Positions 60,840 to 64,000 of a stretch of 64,000 bases of DNA are shown in pieces. The stretch comes from JALORV01 sp963707445 (GTDB taxonomy: Bacteria; Pseudomonadota; Gammaproteobacteria; Burkholderiales; Burkholderiaceae_F), in NCBI GenBank assembly GCA_963707445.1, contig CAVPPW010000050.1, positions 1 to 64,000 on the forward strand, written 5' to 3'. Below the pieces are notes generated by a model, which ran no database searches, was not told the origin of the DNA, and saw nothing but the letters and a program-made list of their open reading frames with translations. Both the position numbers and the translations under genes were made by a program. Every line of letters begins with the position of its first letter. The stretch's first letter is position 1.

Positions 60840-61587
60840 ATGTCCCTGGCTTTCTGGCGTCGCAAGCATGCGGCCGTAGATGCTGCTCCCCGCTCTTCCC
60901 GTTCCACCGCCGACGATGACGCCGGGCGTGCCGATCCGACCGCCGCGCTGCGTGGACGCGCACGCCGACGCCTGATCGGTGCAGCCGCGCTGCTGCTGCT
61001 CGTCGTAATTGTCGTGCCGATGGTGCTCGACCCCGAGCCGCGGCCGGTGCCGGACAACATCCCGATCGACATTCCAAGCGAGAAGACGAAGTTCTCGCCG
61101 CGGCTTGCATTGCCGCCGGTGCCGGCCCCGGACAACGTACCGCTGGCGCCGCCGCCCGACGCGGCGCCGCCGGCGACGAAGAGCGCGGGCGGATCGATCG
61201 CAGGTCCCAAGAGCGGCGCTGCAATGGAGAAGACGCCAGCCGAACCGGCAAAGGCGGACGCGCCAAGAAGCGAGGCGGCGAAGACCGACGAGGAGCGCGC
61301 GCGCGCGGCTCTTGAGGGGAAGGCGTCGGCGGAGAAACTGCCGGCGACAGTCAAGGGTGGCAAGTTCGCGGTGCAGGCTGCAGCGACTGCGAACGAAGCA
61401 TCGGCACGCGAACTTGCCGACCGACTCAAGAAAGCGGGTCTGGCGCCGTACACCGAACGCATTGAGACGAGCCGAAGGGACGCGCTTCAGGGTGCGCGTC
61501 GGTCCCTATGGCAGCCGTGAAGACGCAGATCGGGCGCGCGCGCGGCTCAAGGGGATGGGCATCAGTGGCAACGTGGTCACCACCTGA
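60840..61587 (+). CDS. dedD: SPOR-domain cell division protein, DedD-like (one frame break)
   Basis: DedD-like proteins bind denuded glycan strands at the septum through SPOR. From ATG 60840 (MSLAFWRRKHAAVDAA, GGAG upstream) the protein has a short cytoplasmic part and one membrane helix (LIGAAALLLLVVIVVPMVLD). A Pro-rich periplasmic linker beginning DPEPRPVPDNIPIDIP follows, then SPOR: KFAVQAAATANEASARELAD, with the end FRVRVGPYGSREDADRARAR reached through a shift near 61475. The 3n+1 span gives 248 residues. It is open in frame with folC, but I regard them as two genes. Confidence 0.82.
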
Positions 61588-61591
61588 CGCG

Positions 61592-62083
61592 ATGAGCGCG
61601 ATCGACTGGGCCATCGTCGTGATTCTGGGGCTGTCGATCCTGCTTGGCGTGCTGCGCGGTGTCGTGCGTGAAGTCTTCGCACTGTGCGGCTGGATCGTCG
61701 GCATCCTGCTGGCCTTCCGCTTTGCCGAACCGCTGGGACAGTCATTACCGCTTGATCTGCCATCGCCCGTGCGTACTGCGCTGATCGGATTGCTGATCAT
61801 CGTCGCGACGCTGATCGCAGCGGCGCTCGCCGCAGCGGCACTGCGGGCCTTGCTTGCTGCCGCGAAGCTGTCCCTTGAAGATCGCGTTCTCGGCGGCATC
61901 TTCGGAGTGTTGCGCGGAGCGCTCATCGTTGCACTTGCCACGCTCGTCGCGATCGCTGCGGGCGCAACGCGCCAGCCTTGGTGGGAAGCCTCCGCATTTT
62001 TGCCGTGGGTGCAGGCAAGCGTACGATTCGCCTCGCCGTTGCTGCCGCAGTCGATTGCGCGACACGCCTCGAACCCCAGCTAG
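61592..62083 (+). CDS. cvpA: CvpA family inner-membrane protein
   Basis: The 163-residue protein has four membrane helices and the family opening SAIDWAIVVILGLSILLGVL RG-VVREVF, then FGVLRGALIVALATL. CvpA was named for colicin V production; its wider role in envelope homeostasis is not settled. It lies between the SPOR gene and purF, four bases after the former's stop, as in many proteobacteria. Confidence 0.9.
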   Translation: MSAIDWAIVVILGLSILLGVLRGVVREVFALCGWIVGILLAFRFAEPLGQSLPLDLPSPVRTALIGLLIIVATLIAAALAAAALRALLAAAKLSLEDRVLGGIFGVLRGALIVALATLVAIAAGATRQPWWEASAFLPWVQASVRFASPLLPQSIARHASNPS

Positions 62084-62147
62084 CCGGGAGAGAACTGCAT
62101 GCATCGCCTCCAACGTTTGCCGGCCCTGCGGCGTCCGGGGAGCTGAG

Positions 62148-63665
62148 ATGTGCGGAATCGTCGGCGTCGTCGCCGCGTCCCCGGTCAACCAACTGCTCTA
62201 CGACTCGCTGCAGCTGCTGCAGCATCGCGGGCAGGATGCGGCCGGCATCGCCACCGGCGCCGGCAACACGTTCTCGATGTGGAAAGGCAACGGCATGGTG
62301 CGGGAGATCTTCCGCACCCGGAACATGCGCAACCTCACCGGCAACGCCGGAATCGCGCACGTGCGCTATCCGACCGCCGGTTCGGCGACGAGTCCGGAGG
62401 AGGCCCAGCCGTTCTACGTCAACGCGCCCTTCGGCATCACGCTCGGACACAACGGCAACCTGACGAACGCCGAGCAGCTGAAGAGCGAGATGTTCCGGAT
62501 CGACCGGCGACACATCAACACCACGTCGGACTCGGAAGTGCTGCTGAACGTGCTGGCGCACGAACTGCAGGAGCAGAGCTCGACGTACACGCTTGATCCG
62601 GCGACGATCTTCCGTGCGGTCGCCGGCCTGCATCGCCGCGTTCGCGGTGCCTATGCCTGCGTCGCCCACATCGCCGGCCACGGCATCCTCGCGTTCCGCG
62701 ATCCGTACGGCATCCGGCCGCTGTGCTACGGCGTCAACGAGACTGACAGCGGGACTGAATACCTGGTAGCCAGTGAATCGGTGGCGGTCGAGGGCCTCGG
62801 ATTCAAGTTCGTGCGCGACGTCGGGCCGGGCGAGGCGGTCTTCATCGATCTCGATGGGAACTTCTACGCGCAGCAGTGTGCTGACCGGCACTCGCTCAAT
62901 CCCTGCATCTTCGAGTACGTCTACTTCGCGCGGCCCGATTCGGTCATCGACGGCGTCAGCGTCTATGCCTCGCGGCTCAAGATGGGCGAGCATCTCGCGG
63001 AGAAGATCCGGCGCGAGTTCAGGAGCGGTGACATCGATGTCGTGATGCCGATTCCGGACACATCGCGGCCGGCGGCGATGCAGCTCGCGATGAAGCTCGG
63101 TCTGGAATTCCGCGAGGGATTTTTCAAGAACCGCTATGTCGGGCGCACGTTCATCATGCCGGGGCAGTCGGTGCGGCGCAAGAGCGTGCGGCAGAAGCTC
63201 AATGCGCTGCCGACCGAGTTCAAGGGCAAGAATGTGCTGCTGGTCGACGACTCGATCGTGCGCGGCACGACGTCGCGCGAGATCGTTCACATGGCGCGCG
63301 GCGCCGGGGCCAACCGCGTGATCTTCGCCTCGGCTGCGCCACCGGTGCGCTTCCCGAACGTCTACGGCATCGACATGCCGACCCGCGACGAACTGATCGC
63401 CCACGGTCGATCCGACGAGGAAATCCAGCGGATGATCGAGGCCGATGGTCTCGTCTACCAGGACATCGCGTCGATGAAAGCCTCGGTGTCCGAAGTCGGG
63501 CCGCATCTGACGAGCTTCGAGGCCAGCTGCTTCGACGGCCACTACATCACCGGCGACGTGACGCCCGAGTACCTGGACCGCCTCGAAGCCAGCCGTATCG
63601 CGGCCAGCACCGCCGACGGCGAGCCGCGCGCCCAGCTGAACCTCAATCTGGCCTCGGCGGACTGA
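62148..63665 (+). CDS. purF: Amidophosphoribosyltransferase PurF
   Basis: PurF makes phosphoribosylamine from PRPP and glutamine, the first committed purine step. The 505-residue protein has the N-terminal nucleophile Cys2 in MCGIVGVVAASPVNQLLYD, the glutaminase motifs QLLQHRGQDAAGIAT, HVRYPTAGS and GHNGNLTNAEQL, and the PRPP loop VLLVDDSIVRGTTSREIVHM near residue 363. GGGAG precedes the ATG. The frame is open upstream but Met-Cys fixes the start. No breaks. Confidence 0.97.
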   Translation: MCGIVGVVAASPVNQLLYDSLQLLQHRGQDAAGIATGAGNTFSMWKGNGMVREIFRTRNMRNLTGNAGIAHVRYPTAGSATSPEEAQPFYVNAPFGITLGHNGNLTNAEQLKSEMFRIDRRHINTTSDSEVLLNVLAHELQEQSSTYTLDPATIFRAVAGLHRRVRGAYACVAHIAGHGILAFRDPYGIRPLCYGVNETDSGTEYLVASESVAVEGLGFKFVRDVGPGEAVFIDLDGNFYAQQCADRHSLNPCIFEYVYFARPDSVIDGVSVYASRLKMGEHLAEKIRREFRSGDIDVVMPIPDTSRPAAMQLAMKLGLEFREGFFKNRYVGRTFIMPGQSVRRKSVRQKLNALPTEFKGKNVLLVDDSIVRGTTSREIVHMARGAGANRVIFASAAPPVRFPNVYGIDMPTRDELIAHGRSDEEIQRMIEADGLVYQDIASMKASVSEVGPHLTSFEASCFDGHYITGDVTPEYLDRLEASRIAASTADGEPRAQLNLNLASAD

Positions 63666-63701
63666 CGGGACACCGCGGTGGGCGCGGCGTCCGCGCTCGT
63701 A

Positions 63702-63707
63702 TACAAT
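63702..63707 (+). promoter_or_regulatory. Candidate -10 element for the metZ leader
   Basis: TACAAT (five of six matches to TATAAT) lies eight bases before the first aptamer base, so the transcript would start almost exactly at the riboswitch. No good -35 is seen. Confidence 0.45.
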
Positions 63708-63714
63708 TCGTGCA

Positions 63715-63773
63715 TCGCGCCGATTTGATGTCTCAGCTTGCGGGCGCTTAACAAATGCGGCTAAAGCGAGGGG
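63715..63773 (+). promoter_or_regulatory. SAM-II-type riboswitch upstream of metZ
   Basis: The sequence has the SAM-II pseudoknot layout. Helix 1 is GCGCC (63717-63721) with GGCGC (63743-63747). Inside it ATTTG (63723-63727) pairs across with CAAAT (63752-63756), making the pseudoknot. AGC (63735-63737) can pair with GCT (63760-63762), and the conserved GCTAAAG follows. TCGCGC-GATTT ... GCGC ... AAATG-GCTAAA is the pattern I know from SAM-II aptamers of metA/metX leaders. The purine-rich GAGGGG at 63768-63773 could be sequestered as a ribosome site. Placement before a homocysteine-forming gene fits S-adenosylmethionine feedback. Confidence 0.78.
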
Positions 63774-63780
63774 CTCGATG

Positions 63781-63812
63781 AACCCGCTGCGCTTCCGCCG
63801 GCGGGTTTTTTT
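63781..63812 (+). terminator. Intrinsic terminator abutting the metZ start codon
   Basis: AACCCGC (63781-63787) pairs with GCGGGTT (63801-63807) around a 13-base loop, followed by a T-run (63806-63812). The next base is the A of the metZ ATG. This could be the expression platform of the riboswitch. An ATG at 63778 with GAGGGG just upstream opens a 45-codon frame across the hairpin, out of frame with metZ. Confidence 0.75.
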
Positions 63813-64000
63813 ATGGCCGATCCAACATCTGACGATTTCGAATTCGACACGCGCGCGGTACGCGCCGGCACGCTGCGTACGCCGTTCAACGAACACAGCG
63901 AGGCGGTGTTCCTGACGTCGAGCTTCGTTTTCGAGAACGCGGCCCAGGCGGCCGAGCGCTTCTCGGGCGCCGACGAAGGCTACGTCTATTCGCGCTTCAC
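63813..64000 (+). CDS. metZ: O-succinylhomoserine sulfhydrylase MetZ, N-terminus (cut by window edge)
   Basis: MetZ forms homocysteine directly from O-succinylhomoserine and sulfide using PLP. The 62 visible residues contain FEFDTRAVRAGTLRTPFNEH, EAVFLTSSFVFENAAQAAER and YVYSRF, which are MetZ hallmarks; the PLP lysine lies beyond the window. The purF-metZ order is conserved in betaproteobacteria. There is no ribosome site right before ATG 63813. If the T7 run were really T8, ATG 63778 would be in frame and would add 12 residues, so the true start is open. Confidence 0.88.
   Translation, partial: MADPTSDDFEFDTRAVRAGTLRTPFNEHSEAVFLTSSFVFENAAQAAERFSGADEGYVYSRF

Overview
This 64 kb window is GC-rich chromosomal DNA from a betaproteobacterium, most likely of the order Burkholderiales. 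The main evidence is gene order. The successions glmM-pstSCAB-phoU-phoB-phoR, scpB-rluB-rimP-nusA-infB-rbfA-truB-typA, and leuC-entericidin-leuD-leuB-asd-fimV-truA-trpFBA-accD-folC-SPOR-cvpA-purF-metZ are characteristic of that group. I see no rRNA, insertion sequence, prophage, integrase, plasmid gene or CRISPR array.

Layout. 1-8016: the end of glmM, then the phosphate regulon (high-affinity Pst transporter, PhoU and the PhoB/PhoR two-component system) behind a phased Pho box. 8062-8338: a Pro-Arg-His tRNA cluster. 8432-11200 (minus strand): the SOS repressor lexA with its own LexA box, followed by an imuA without its usual partners imuB and dnaE2, then an ATP-grasp ligase. 11334-22821: a glutathione transferase, then the chromosome-segregation, transcription and translation block scpB to typA. 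22917-37696: a mixed region of membrane proteins, dihydrouridine synthase, exported proteins of unknown function, an FAD oxidase, a WrbA-type quinone reductase, transporters, a sulfhydrylase, a peptidase, hydroxypyruvate isomerase and a CBS-domain protein. 37817-47246: the malic enzyme MaeB, an MFS-acyltransferase fusion, a patatin lipase, chorismate synthase, a further MFS carrier, an M48 protease and an intradiol-dioxygenase-like protein. 47440-64000: the long biosynthetic cluster for leucine, aspartate semialdehyde, tryptophan, malonyl-CoA, folate and purines. It ends at metZ, which sits behind a SAM-II-type riboswitch and a terminator.

How the parts work together. The Pst/Pho genes form a phosphate sensing and uptake unit. 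rimP-nusA-infB-rbfA-truB is the classic transcription/translation maturation operon with a leader hairpin. The final cluster joins branched-chain, aspartate-family, aromatic and purine synthesis in one co-directional run, with many ATGA start/stop overlaps that suggest translational coupling.

A major caveat is sequence quality. By my reading more than 40 single-base frame breaks interrupt otherwise well-conserved housekeeping genes such as phoB, phoR, scpB, rimP, dusA, metY, maeB, aroC, leuC, fimV and trpA. Twelve genes with one break each have lengths of exactly 3n+1. In many cases the intact protein can be read by dropping one base, often in a G or C run. Some shifts compensate for each other within 20-30 bases. 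This looks like uncorrected sequencing error rather than gene decay, so I annotate the joined gene span and give the approximate break positions.
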